This document shows, in pieces, positions 8,657 to 17,800 of a stretch of 64,000 nt of DNA. A program made the position numbers and the translations under genes. The notes under the pieces are model-generated. The model was not told the DNA's origin. It saw nothing but the letters and a program-made list of their open reading frames with translations, and did not search any database. The DNA comes from Flavobacterium sp. UBA7680 (GTDB lineage Bacteria > Bacteroidota > Bacteroidia > Flavobacteriales > Flavobacteriaceae). Position 1 is the first letter of the stretch. The number at the start of each line of letters is the position of its first letter. The stretch lies in contig NZ_DLHA01000032.1 in assembly GCF_002482975.1 (NCBI RefSeq), positions 390,304 to 454,303 of the forward strand, in the 5' to 3' direction.

Positions 8657-9679
8657 TCAATGCCTCGCAGGAAAATAATTCTCCTTTAAGATAATTTCCA
8701 GTGGAATATAATGTGTGCGTTCTGCATCTTCCTGAAGAACCAGTTTTTTGTATAAATAATTGATTCCCATATAACCTTGACTTTCGGGTCTTTGGTTGAT
8801 TAAAAAATCGATCACGCCTTTATTTAGGTATTCGATATTTTCATTTAATAAATCGTAACCAATAATTCGGATACCTTTTATATTGTTTTGTTCCAAAAAT
8901 CTAGCAACAATATAAGCCCTTGAATTCGGTACAAAAATACTGCTGATTCCTGAAAACATTTCGAGATTCATTTGATCGATTCCTGAATCTTTAATCGTTA
9001 CTTCTGAAAATTTAAAATTCGTAAGTTCTTCATTTCCTTTAAAGAAAGAATAAAATCCGTCGATCCGCTGCAAGTACACAGAAGTGCTTTCGATTTCACG
9101 GGTAATTTTAAAAATCAAAACATGTCTTTCGTTTTTCACCGCAAAACTGATTAATCTTCCAGCCAGATAACCGCTTTGAAAAGCATCCTGACCTACATAA
9201 GCGTGATCATCTTCATTCGAAATATTCGAATCGATCATCACAACGGGAATATTTTTCTTTTTGTATTCATTTAAAAACTGAACAGAATCTTCGTAAAATA
9301 TTGGAGCAAATAATAATCCGTCGCAATCGAACTCCAATACTTTTTTGACAGATTCCTTAAAAGAAGCGGCATTAAAATCGTAAAAGAAATAATCCAGAAC
9401 GATTCCGAATTTGCTAAATTCCAAAGCAGCTTTCTCAATACCTTCAACCTGACTTCTCCAATATTCTAATTTTTCATATTTAGGAAGAAAAACCGCAAAA
9501 TGAAACTTCTTATTTAAGGCAAGATTACTGGCCAGAATATTTCGCTTATAGCCAAATTCTTCAATTATAGCATTGACTTTATCAACAGTTTCCTGTGCAG
9601 CCTGACCGCGATTATGTATAATCCTGTCAACAGTTCCGGGCGAAACATTGGCTAATTCGGCAATTTTTTTAATTGTTAT
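8657..9679 (-). CDS. LacI-family transcriptional regulator with an apparent ATA start codon
   Basis: The reading frame is open from a TAA at 9697-9695 to the stop at 8657. The DNA-binding domain (ITIKKIAELANVSPGTVDR and on to FGYKRNILASNLA) is intact, but no ATG, GTG or TTG precedes it in frame. The codon where family members start (M-T-I-K-K-I-A) is ATA at 9679-9677; ATC codons at 9682 and 9688 are the only other options. A TTG at 9424 would remove the whole HTH. From ATA the protein has 340 residues, the normal LacI length, with a complete periplasmic-binding-protein-like sensor domain. It is divergent from yhcH-SDR-uxuA and is the obvious regulator of that operon, probably sensing a uronate-derived sugar acid. 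Real non-canonical initiation and mutational inactivation are both possible. Confidence 0.8.
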   Translation of the reverse strand: MTIKKIAELANVSPGTVDRIIHNRGQAAQETVDKVNAIIEEFGYKRNILASNLALNKKFHFAVFLPKYEKLEYWRSQVEGIEKAALEFSKFGIVLDYFFYDFNAASFKESVKKVLEFDCDGLLFAPIFYEDSVQFLNEYKKKNIPVVMIDSNISNEDDHAYVGQDAFQSGYLAGRLISFAVKNERHVLIFKITREIESTSVYLQRIDGFYSFFKGNEELTNFKFSEVTIKDSGIDQMNLEMFSGISSIFVPNSRAYIVARFLEQNNIKGIRIIGYDLLNENIEYLNKGVIDFLINQRPESQGYMGINYLYKKLVLQEDAERTHYIPLEIILKENYFPARH

Positions 9680-9740
9680 GATATTGATTCTTTTTTAGTT
9701 AAAATAATAAAAGCTCTATGGTATAAATTATTTTTTTTAG

Positions 9741-9748
9741 CAAAAATA
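9741..9748 (-). promoter_or_regulatory. Candidate -7 element of the lacI-type gene
   Basis: Read on the minus strand this is TATTTTTG, a full match to TAnnTTTG. The -33 box at the expected distance is poor. Transcription would begin near 9735, about 55 nt before the ATA codon. Confidence 0.45.
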
Positions 9749-9749
9749 A

Positions 9750-9780
9750 GTTGTTTTACATTACAATTTACATACATTTG
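9750..9780 (+). promoter_or_regulatory. Promoter of the yhcH-SDR-uxuA operon
   Basis: The -7 element TACATTTG (9773-9780) fits TAnnTTTG fully. GTTG at 9750-9753 lies 19 bp upstream in the -33 position (consensus TTTG). The predicted start of transcription, near 9787, falls at the edge of the operator that follows. Confidence 0.72.
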
Positions 9781-9788
9781 TAAAATAC

Positions 9789-9802
9789 CGTGTGCGTACA
9801 CG
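9789..9802 (+). promoter_or_regulatory. LacI-type operator overlapping the start of transcription
   Basis: CGTGTGCGTACACG is a near-perfect palindrome around a central CG, the usual form of a LacI-family site. It begins a few bases after the -7 element, so a bound repressor would block initiation. The divergent LacI gene next door is the natural ligand-responsive factor (inference). Confidence 0.7.
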
Positions 9803-9878
9803 TAAAAATACACATAATATAAAAACGGCAAAGAATTTTTATATTATTATTTCAAAAACCAAAACAAAACTTTACCCA

Positions 9879-10331
9879 ATGATTGTAGATTCATTACATA
9901 ATGCAGCTAAATATTATAGTCTGCATCCTAATTTTCAAAAAGCTTTTGAGTACGTAAATCAAACTGATATTGCAAATCTTGAAGCGGGAACTATAGAAAT
10001 TAATGAAGGTTTAAAATTAATCGTGATTCACGGCGACGGAAGTACGAGAGAAGAAAGTATTAAAGGATTTGAATGCCACGATAAAAACATTGACATTCAG
10101 ATTTCAATACAAGGCCCTGAAACTTTTGCATGGAAACCGAGAGAAAAATGTGTTAGTCCGAATGGCGATTACAGCGACGAAAGAGATGTTCGTTTTTTCC
10201 ACGATAAACCGGATATGTTTTTTGAACTTCAGGAAAAACAATTTGCGATTTTATTTCCGGAAGATGTTCATGCCGCGATGATTGGCGAAGGTTTTTTGAA
10301 AAAACTGGTATTTAAAGTTAGAATCTCCTAA
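9879..10331 (+). CDS. yhcH: YhcH/YjgK/YiaL family (DUF386) protein
   Basis: 150 residues from the ATG at 9879 (MIVDSLHNAAKYY). A longer frame beginning at 9792 would start inside the operator and adds 29 residues unlike the family. The fold is a cupin-like beta barrel: GLKLIVIHGDG, then the conserved CHDKNIDIQ with a metal-binding type His, FFHDKPDMFFEL, and FAILFPEDVHAAMIGEG with another His. Relatives work with sugar acids or sialic acid intermediates, perhaps as anomerases or isomerases. It is first in the uxu operon, so a role in handling uronate or fructuronate is likely but not proven. Confidence 0.88.
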   Translation: MIVDSLHNAAKYYSLHPNFQKAFEYVNQTDIANLEAGTIEINEGLKLIVIHGDGSTREESIKGFECHDKNIDIQISIQGPETFAWKPREKCVSPNGDYSDERDVRFFHDKPDMFFELQEKQFAILFPEDVHAAMIGEGFLKKLVFKVRIS

Positions 10332-10338
10332 CGGAGAA

Positions 10339-10502
10339 AAATTCCAAATTTTAAAATTCCAAATTCCAAGTGAAAACTTAAAATATTATTTTTCAAAAAT
10401 TGGAATTTGGGATTTAAAATATTGAGATTTAAACATAAAATCAAACACATATAAATATACTTTACTTTCCAGAAGTTTGGAATTTGGAATTTAAAGTATT
10501 GA
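10339..10502. repeat. AT-rich inverted repeat of TTCCAAATTCC words
   Basis: ATTCCAAATTCCAAG at 10356-10371 is mirrored by TTGGAATTTGGGA near 10399-10412. The same word recurs as TTTGGAATTTGGAATTTA at about 10476-10493. The words repeat with a 7-8 nt period. The element fills the gap between yhcH and the SDR gene. Confidence 0.7.
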
Positions 10503-10521
10503 AATTTTTAAATAAAACTAA

Positions 10522-11334
10522 ATGGATTCAATATTTAATCTAAAAGGAAAAATTGCACTTATAACAGGCGGTGCCGGAGTATTAGGAAGCAACTTTGCAA
10601 ACGTTTTGGCAAAACAAGGCGTAATTGTTGGGATTGTTTCTCAATCGATTGAAAAAGCATCAAAAACTGTAAAAGATATAGAAGCGAATGGCGGACAAGG
10701 ATTTGCGATTCAGGCGAATGTTTTGAGCAAAGAAGAATTAGAAAAAGCAAAAAACTTTATCGTTGAAAAATATGGCAAACTTGACATCTTAATTAATGCT
10801 GCAGGAGGAAATATGCCGGGCGCAACGATTCAGCCGGATCAGGCCGTTTATGATATGAAAACGGATGATTTACAAAAAGTTGTCGATTTGAATATCATTG
10901 GAACCATGCTTCCAACTCAGGTTTTTGCGGAGCTTTTTGCAAAACAAAAATCAGGAAATATTATCAATATTTCATCGGCATCGGCACAAAGACCTTTAAC
11001 GAGAGTTGTAGGTTATTCTGCTTCAAAAGCGGCAATTGACAACTTTACACAATGGATGGCGGTTGAATTAGCCCAAAAATATGGCGAAGGAATTCGTGTA
11101 AATGCGATTTCACCGGGATTTTTTATTGGAGAACAAAACCGTGCTTTATTATTAACTCCAGAAGGAAAACTGACTCCAAGAGGCGAAAAAATTATCGATC
11201 ATACTCCAATGGGAAGATTTGGAACTCCGGAAGATATTGACGGTGCACTTTTATTTTTATGCAGCGACATGTCAAAATTCGTAACAGGAACAATTTTAAA
11301 AGTTGACGGTGGTTTTGCTGCAACAAGTATTTAA
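10522..11334 (+). CDS. uxuB: SDR-family D-mannonate oxidoreductase (fructuronate reductase)
   Basis: 270 residues, classical short-chain dehydrogenase. The NAD(P)-binding motif TGGAGVLGS lies at 15-23, NAAGG at 92-96, the catalytic serines at about 151-152 (NISSAS), and Y165-x3-K169 in GYSASK. The sequence resembles the SDR-type mannonate oxidoreductase of Bacillus (YjmF/UxuB), not the longer E. coli UxuB. It should interconvert D-fructuronate and D-mannonate with NAD(H), feeding the mannonate dehydratase encoded next. The close relative KduD acts on a different keto acid, but the uxuA neighbour favours fructuronate reductase. Confidence 0.82.
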   Translation: MDSIFNLKGKIALITGGAGVLGSNFANVLAKQGVIVGIVSQSIEKASKTVKDIEANGGQGFAIQANVLSKEELEKAKNFIVEKYGKLDILINAAGGNMPGATIQPDQAVYDMKTDDLQKVVDLNIIGTMLPTQVFAELFAKQKSGNIINISSASAQRPLTRVVGYSASKAAIDNFTQWMAVELAQKYGEGIRVNAISPGFFIGEQNRALLLTPEGKLTPRGEKIIDHTPMGRFGTPEDIDGALLFLCSDMSKFVTGTILKVDGGFAATSI

Positions 11335-11346
11335 GATTTCTCACGT

Positions 11347-11455
11347 CCTGCAAGGTTTTCAAAACCTTGTAGGTATAAATTATACGTTTATATAAATTAA
11401 AAAAATACCTATATAATAAATTAATACACCTACAAGGTTTGAAAAACCTTGCAGG
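11347..11455. repeat. Double palindrome of CCTGCAAGG arms
   Basis: Two self-complementary arms, CCTGCAAGGTTTTC with its mirror (11347-11373) and CCTACAAGGTTTG with its mirror (11429-11455), are themselves in inverted orientation around an AT-rich spacer. The spacer (about 11374-11428) also shows partial mirror symmetry. The element fills the gap between the SDR gene and uxuA. Confidence 0.8.
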
Positions 11456-11480
11456 AGAACAAACCAAAAACACATAACAA

Positions 11481-12665
11481 ATGGAACAAACATTAAGATG
11501 GTTCGGGCCAAATGATCCTGTTTCTTTACAAGATATTGCACAAACAGGAGCAACCGGAATTGTAACGGCTTTACACCATATTCCAAACGGAGAAGTTTGG
11601 AGCATTGACGAAATCATTCAACGAAAAGTAGAGATTGAACACGAAAACGGAGATCCTAAAAAAGGTGCTTCGGGTTTGACTTGGTCGGTTGTGGAAAGTA
11701 TTCCGGTACACGAAGACATTAAAAAACAAACGGGGAATTATCTTCAATACATTGAAAATTATAAGGAAAGCATTCGGAATCTGGCTTTATGCGGAATTAA
11801 ATGTGTGTGTTATAATTTCATGCCGGTTTTAGACTGGTCAAGAACTGATTTGTCTTATACGGTTGAAGATGGTTCGAAAGCTTTACGTTTTGATATTAAT
11901 GCTTTTGCGGCTTTTGAATTATTCATTTTGAAAAGACCGGGCGCAGAAAAAGAATATTCTGCAGAACAGACTCAAAAAGCTAAAAACTATTTTCTGGCTA
12001 TGACGGATGAAGATAAAGTAAAATTACAAAGAAACATTCTGGCTGGACTTCCGGGTGCAGAAGAAGCTTATTCTGTTGAAGATTTTCTAGTTACATTAAG
12101 TGGTTACCATCATATTGACAGACAAGCTTTAAAAGATAATTTATTCTACTTTCTACAACAGATTATTCCGGTTGCCGAAAGTAAAGGTGTTTTGATGGCG
12201 ATTCATCCAGACGATCCGCCCTACCCGATTTTAGGTTTGCCGAGAGTTGTTAGTACGGAGGAAGATTTGATTGAATTAATGAATGCTGCGCCTTCTAAAT
12301 CAAACGGGTTTACAATGTGTACAGGTTCGTACGGCGTTAGAGCGGATAATGATTTACCGGGAATTGTAAGACGTCATGGTGATAAAATGAATTTTATTCA
12401 TTTAAGAAGTACGCAACGAGATGAAGAAGGAAGTTTCTATGAAGCAAATCATCTTGAAGGTGATGTTGATATGTATGAGGTTGTAAAAGCAATTTTAGAA
12501 GTGGAGAAAAGAAACAAAACCAAATTGCCAATGCGCCCGGATCACGGACACCAAATGCTGGATGATTTAAAGAAAAAAACAAATCCGGGTTATTCTGCAA
12601 TTGGGCGTTTACGAGGTCTGGCAGAATTGCGAGGACTTGAATTAGGGATTAAGCGATCCGTGTAA
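11481..12665 (+). CDS. uxuA: Mannonate dehydratase
   Basis: 394 residues, full length for UxuA (EC 4.2.1.8). The N-terminus MEQTLRWFGPNDPVSLQDI is a signature of the family, as are GIKCVCYNFMPVLDWSRTDL, the metal-site region MAIHPDDPP, NGFTMCTGSYG and MRPDHGHQM. It dehydrates D-mannonate to 2-keto-3-deoxygluconate with a divalent metal, in the cytoplasm. It follows the SDR fructuronate reductase, giving two consecutive steps of glucuronate catabolism. The kinase, aldolase and isomerase of the pathway are not in this window. Confidence 0.96.
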   Translation: MEQTLRWFGPNDPVSLQDIAQTGATGIVTALHHIPNGEVWSIDEIIQRKVEIEHENGDPKKGASGLTWSVVESIPVHEDIKKQTGNYLQYIENYKESIRNLALCGIKCVCYNFMPVLDWSRTDLSYTVEDGSKALRFDINAFAAFELFILKRPGAEKEYSAEQTQKAKNYFLAMTDEDKVKLQRNILAGLPGAEEAYSVEDFLVTLSGYHHIDRQALKDNLFYFLQQIIPVAESKGVLMAIHPDDPPYPILGLPRVVSTEEDLIELMNAAPSKSNGFTMCTGSYGVRADNDLPGIVRRHGDKMNFIHLRSTQRDEEGSFYEANHLEGDVDMYEVVKAILEVEKRNKTKLPMRPDHGHQMLDDLKKKTNPGYSAIGRLRGLAELRGLELGIKRSV

Positions 12666-12667
12666 AG

Positions 12668-12842
12668 TTTTGCCACGAAGGCGCTAAGGCGCGAAGTTTT
12701 TTTTAAAGCCACAGATTAAAAAGATTTTTCTAGTTGCAGTCAACTTTGTCAAAGTTTAAAACTTTGACAAAGTTCTCATCAAGACGCCGACAATAAGGCG
12801 TAAAAACAAAAAAACTTTGCGCCTTAGCGCCTTCGTGGCAAA
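12668..12842. repeat. Nested palindrome: CCACGAAGGCGC outer arms around an AACTTTGTC hairpin
   Basis: The outer left arm TTTGCCACGAAGGCGCTAA (from 12668) is mirrored at the far end (to 12842). In the loop lies a second perfect palindrome, AACTTTGTCAAAGTTT and its mirror (12742-12774), plus a lone half of a third type (GCCACAGATTAAAAAG). The arm is built from 8-nt words such as CGCTAAGG. The element fills the gap between uxuA and the beta-helix gene. Confidence 0.82.
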
Positions 12843-12883
12843 CCCACACAATAAAACTAACTAACCACAAAAACCACAAAACC

Positions 12884-14515
12884 ATGATTCGCCAAACTAT
12901 CCTTATATCCTGCAGCCTCTTTATGAATGCTGTGTTGGCTCAGGAAACACCAAAAATTATTACTTCAAAAACAGATTATCTTCCTGATTTTAGTTTTGCG
13001 GGATATCATTTCGGCGAAAGCCAAATTCCTGAAGCTAACGGAAAAATTATTAATGCTGTTGATTTTGGCGTAAAAGCAAATGATAATTTAGACGATTCAA
13101 AAGCTTTATTGAAGGCTTTAAAAGCTGCAAATGCCATTGACGGAAATGTTATTTTACAATTACCTCAAGGCAAAATTATTCTGAGTGAAATTGTCTATAT
13201 AGAAAGAAGCAATTTCGTACTTCGCGGTGCAGGTTCCGGTGAAAACGGAACTGAAATTTACTGCCCAAGACCGATGATGTATCTTAAAGATCCGGAATCT
13301 CTGGCGGAACTTCGTGAATATCTTACCACTTTTGACAAAAGACAACGCGAACCTGAAAATAATGTCGATCTGCCTTTTTCACAATATGCGTGGTCTGGCG
13401 GTTTCATTTGGACACAAATTCCGGGTGAACGTGTAAAATCTTATTTGGATAAATACGAACCGGATTCTAATGTTTTGGCGAAAGTCAGTTCTGGGAAAAT
13501 GGGTGAATTTACGATCAATGTTTCTGATGTAAAGAATCTAAAAGTTGGTGATATTGTTGAATTGGAATTATTCAATAAAGATGGTGAAAATGGCGAAATA
13601 GTTAAAGATTTATACCAAGGTGCAAAAGTGAAACCGGGTTCGCATCACTGGCAGTTTCCAAAACTTCCTATTGTGAGACAACAGGTTGAAATTGTGAAGA
13701 TTTCAAATTCAAAAATTACCATAAAAACTCCTTTGACCATTTCGATTAAACCTAGTTATCAGGCGCAATTGGTAGAATGGAAACATTTAAATGAAGTAGG
13801 AATTGAACATCTTCGCTTTACTTTTCCTGATATTCCGAGAGTGGCGCATCATATTGAACCGGGAAATAATGCTGTTTTCCTGACTCGTCTTTTTAACAGC
13901 TGGGTGAATGATGTAAAAATCACCAATGCCGACAGTGGAATTTTAGGCGAAGAAATCTCAAATGTTACGGTTCAGAATATTATTACCGATGGACCACATT
14001 TGTCGCATTATACGGTAACTTTAGGTGGCGTACATAATGTTTTAGTGAAGAATCTTAAAATCTACAATAAAGCGGTTCATCCGTTGAGTTTCAATACTTT
14101 TTCTACTAAAAACGTATATCAGGATTGTGAAATATTTGCTGATGCTCTTTTAGATCAGCATTCGGGAGCGAATCATCAAAATTTATTTGATAATATAACG
14201 GTTCATATTACGGCTGATAAAAACAATAGTTACTTTTTATTTGGCGGCGGCGGTGCTGATTACTGGAAACCGTCACACGGACCTTTCAGCACGTTTTGGA
14301 ATTTGAATGTACAAGTCGAAAATCCAGATCAGTCAAAACCGGTTTTATTATACGGAATGAAAGACGGTGCTTTCGCCAGAATCATTGGCGTACACGGAAA
14401 TACAAAATTTGAAATCAAATACGACGTCGATCCTTATATTGAATTTTTAAACACGTCGATAGAAAAAATCCCGTCTTTGTATAATTATCAATTAAACAAA
14501 CGCTTAAAAAAATAA
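12884..14515 (+). CDS. Secreted right-handed beta-helix protein, candidate polysaccharide lyase or hydrolase
   Basis: 543 residues with a signal peptide (about 1-19, ending AVLAQ). The start of the mature region, NAVDFGVKANDNLDDSKALLKAL, is the hallmark N-terminus of pectate-lyase-superfamily / GH28-like beta-helix enzymes. Helix rungs follow, such as NFVLRGAGSG and NVTVQNIITDGPHLSHYTVTLGGVHNVLVKNLKI. Later, HPLSFNTFSTKNVYQDCEIFADALLDQHSGANHQN carries several conserved-looking His and Asp residues. I cannot place it in a named CAZy family. As the last gene of the uxu operon it probably cleaves or modifies a glucuronate-containing polymer outside the cytoplasm (inference). A family-A repeat begins one base after its stop. 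Confidence 0.75.
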   Translation: MIRQTILISCSLFMNAVLAQETPKIITSKTDYLPDFSFAGYHFGESQIPEANGKIINAVDFGVKANDNLDDSKALLKALKAANAIDGNVILQLPQGKIILSEIVYIERSNFVLRGAGSGENGTEIYCPRPMMYLKDPESLAELREYLTTFDKRQREPENNVDLPFSQYAWSGGFIWTQIPGERVKSYLDKYEPDSNVLAKVSSGKMGEFTINVSDVKNLKVGDIVELELFNKDGENGEIVKDLYQGAKVKPGSHHWQFPKLPIVRQQVEIVKISNSKITIKTPLTISIKPSYQAQLVEWKHLNEVGIEHLRFTFPDIPRVAHHIEPGNNAVFLTRLFNSWVNDVKITNADSGILGEEISNVTVQNIITDGPHLSHYTVTLGGVHNVLVKNLKIYNKAVHPLSFNTFSTKNVYQDCEIFADALLDQHSGANHQNLFDNITVHITADKNNSYFLFGGGGADYWKPSHGPFSTFWNLNVQVENPDQSKPVLLYGMKDGAFARIIGVHGNTKFEIKYDVDPYIEFLNTSIEKIPSLYNYQLNKRLKK

Positions 14516-14665
14516 TTTAAACACATAGAAACATAGTTTTTAGAACCGTATAAAGGCGTTTCACTTGCATTAACAATCATAGGTTTTGCGTAAAGCTATG
14601 TGTGAAAAACTAGTTTTTTTGATTCCCTTTTATAAAAAGAAAATCTATGTTTCTATGTGTTTAAA
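14516..14665. repeat. Family-A palindromic repeat, full copy, inverted
   Basis: It starts with TTTAAACACATAG immediately after the preceding stop codon and ends CTATGTGTTTAAA. The internal block appears as GGCGTTTCACT, the reverse complement of that in the 948-1093 copy, so this copy is in the opposite orientation. Confidence 0.87.
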
Positions 14666-14671
14666 TATCTA

Positions 14672-14814
14672 GCCACAGATTTCACAGATTAAAAGGATTA
14701 TTTCTGTACGCAAAGATTAGCCACGAATTCACGAATTTTTTGAATTAAATTCTTTTTAATAATTCGTGAATTCGTGGCTATAAAAAAATCATTTTAATCT
14801 GTAAAATCTGTGGC
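14672..14814. repeat. Nested palindrome: CCACAGATT arms around a CCACGAATTCACG hairpin
   Basis: Outer arms GCCACAGATTTCACAG (from 14672) and CTGTAAAATCTGTGGC (to 14814) enclose an inner palindrome TAGCCACGAATTCACGAATT (14718-14737) and its exact mirror (14761-14780). The inner arm is a perfect 8-nt tandem of CACGAATT. Together with the preceding family-A copy it fills the whole gap before the HTCS gene. Confidence 0.85.
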
Positions 14815-14847
14815 AAAAAAACAATTCTTCACTAAAACTTAAATGCT

Positions 14848-17800
14848 ATGAAGTATAAAGTAGCTTTTCTCGTAACCGTACTTATTTTCGGAAATATGTT
14901 TTCCCAAAATAAATACCGCCTTAAAAATATTTCTACAACCGACGGGCTTTCGCAGAGTTCTGTTATTGCCATACATCAGGATAAGTTTGGGCAGATGTGG
15001 TTTGGTACTCGCGACGGACTGAATAAATACGACGGCAGCCGATTTACGATTTTCAGGAATGATGTTAATGATAAATCTTCCATAAGCAACAATGATATTT
15101 TGGCAATTGTTGAAGACAATTCTGGGAAAATCTGGGTTGGAACTTACAATGGTTTGAATTGTTACGATCCTGTTTCTGGCAAATTCACGAGATATCTGCA
15201 TACCAAAGCCAATCACACGATAAGCAATAATGCGGTTTGGACGATTAAAGAAATTGACGGCGAAATGTGGTTTGGAACTTCAAAAGGATTGACAATTTTG
15301 AATAAAAGTACTGGAAATTTTACTTCAGTTTTTCATTCAGATATAGATACTTCTACACTTCCGAGCAATAATATTTTAAGCATTGTAAAAACCAAAAAAG
15401 GTGAAATCTGGATTGGAACCACAAAAGGTTTATGTCAGCTGACAAGCAGAAAAGGCAGCAAATTTTCGTTTAAAAATTATCCGTTAAATCCTGTTGATTT
15501 ATTAACGGTACAATCGGTTATTGAAGATAAAACGGGTAATTTATGGGTTGGAACAAAAAATAAAGGGCTTTTAAAATTCGATCAAAAACAAAAAACTTAT
15601 GTTCCTTTTATAGATGCTGCAAAATTCAACGAAATCAATAGTGATATTCGATCTTTAATAATTGACAAACAAGGTTCTTTATGGATTGGCGCTTATGACG
15701 GAATTTACATTTTAGGGCAAGATAAAAGTCTGCAAAAAATAAACAACAGCAATAACAGCAACGGAATCGACAAGGTAAAATCTGTTTATATGGATAAAAA
15801 AGGTTCGATCTGGATTGGCTGTTACTACAAAGGTGTGAATCTTTGGGACGTTTCAAATGTCAATTTCTCTAATTATAATCAGAATTCAAAAAAGATTCCG
15901 ATGAGTTTTGATGTGGTTAGTTCGATTATTGCCGATAAAAATCATAATATTTATTTTGGAACAGAAGGCGGCGGAATCACGATTTACAATCAAAATACCG
16001 AAGCCGTAAGTTATATCAACAGCAAAACGGGTCAGGCCAATAAAAACGACATTAAATCAATGTGTCTTTCTGACGATCATATTTTGTGGATTGGAACTTT
16101 TTCTAAAGGTTTATCGGCTTACAATACGATTTCAAAACGAATTGAAGACAACCGAATTACTTCGGATTTATTGACTTTATTAAAAGAAAGCGGTGTTTAT
16201 TCGCTTAAAACAGAAGGTTCTGTTTTATGGATTGGGACTTTTGGAAAAGGTTTAATTCGTTATGATACAGCAAATAAGAATTTTCAAATTATAGGAAATG
16301 ACAATACAAAACCTGTTTTTCTAACCAATAATATTGTTCGAACTATTTTAGTTGACAAACAAAATTACGTTTGGGTTGGAACTCAAAATGGTTTAAACCG
16401 AATTCCGTTAAAAAATTTCAATCCGCAGCAATATAAAATTCAGCATTTCTTTTATGATCATGCCGCTTTGTCCGGCGACGACATTTTGACTTTGTTTCAG
16501 GATTCTCAACATAAAATCTGGGTGGGAACAAAAGCTAAAGGACTTCATTATTTTGATGGAAAAAAATTCATTCACATTAATCTTAAAGTAGGAAATACGG
16601 TAATTACTTCGATACATTCCATTTTAGAAGATGATGATAGAAACTTATGGATCAGTACCAATTTGGGAATTATCAAATACAATACAACTAAGAAAAATAT
16701 TGTAATATATGATCAAAAAGACGGATTGGCAAGTAATGAATTCAATGATAATTCGGCTTTAAAATTAGATTCGAATCAATTCTATTTCGGAAGCCCATCT
16801 GGAGCCACTTATTTTGATGCTGCAAAAATTTCCCTAAATCAATACGCTCCTCAGGTTTTAATTACGGATTTGAAAATCAAAAACGAAACCGTAAATCCAA
16901 GTGATGAAGATGGAATTTTAGAAAAAAGCATTGGTTTTACTCAAACTATAACGCTTGATTATGACAAAGCTAATTTCTCGATAAACTTTGCGATTCCAAA
17001 CTACATTCGATCAAAGAACAATCAATACAGTTATCGTTTAATTGGTTTGGAAAATAACTGGACAACAACTAAAAATGCTGAAGCTAATTTTGCGATTCAA
17101 AATCCGGGAACTTATGTTTTTGAAGTTCGCGGTGCTAATAATGACGGCGTTTGGAACAAAACTCCGGCAACGCTTACGGTTGTTGTAAATCCGGCTCCGT
17201 GGCGCAGCATTTGGGCATTTTTATTGTACGGAATTATTATTGGTTTAGGTTTATACGGTTTGATCTGGATTATGAAATCGAAAGCGAGATTGAAACAGAA
17301 ACTGGAACTGGAATATCTGGAAACGAAACGTATTGAAGAAAATAACCGTGCAAAACTGGATTTCTTTACTAATATTTCGCATGAATTTAGAACGCCTTTA
17401 ACTTTGATTTTAGGGCCGTTACAGCAAATTCTGGCGGATTATAACGGAACGAACGAAATGTACAAAAAGCTTTTAGTGATTGAAGGAAGTGCAAATCATC
17501 TTTTAAGTTTAATTAATCGTTTAATGGATTTCAGAAAATTGGAGAATGATCAGGTTACGTTAGAATCTGCTAACGGAAATATTGTAAAATTCACTAAGGA
17601 AATCTTTTTATCATTTATAGAATATGCCAAAGACGGCGGTTACGATTATACTTTTGAAACTTCGGATGAAGAAATATCGGTTTATTTTGACCGATATAAA
17701 CTCGAACGTGTATTTTATAATTTGATTTCGAATGCGTTTCGATATACACCAAAAGGCGGAACGATCAACATTAAAATAAATCACGATCACGAAAATCTCT

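Noticed and set aside
8657..9424. LacI-like ORF starting at TTG 9424
   Set aside because: That start removes the entire DNA-binding domain, which is intact and in frame upstream to 9679.
9792..9878. 29-residue N-terminal extension of the YhcH ORF
   Set aside because: The GTG lies inside the operator palindrome and the residues are unlike the family; the ATG at 9879 gives the normal 150-residue protein.
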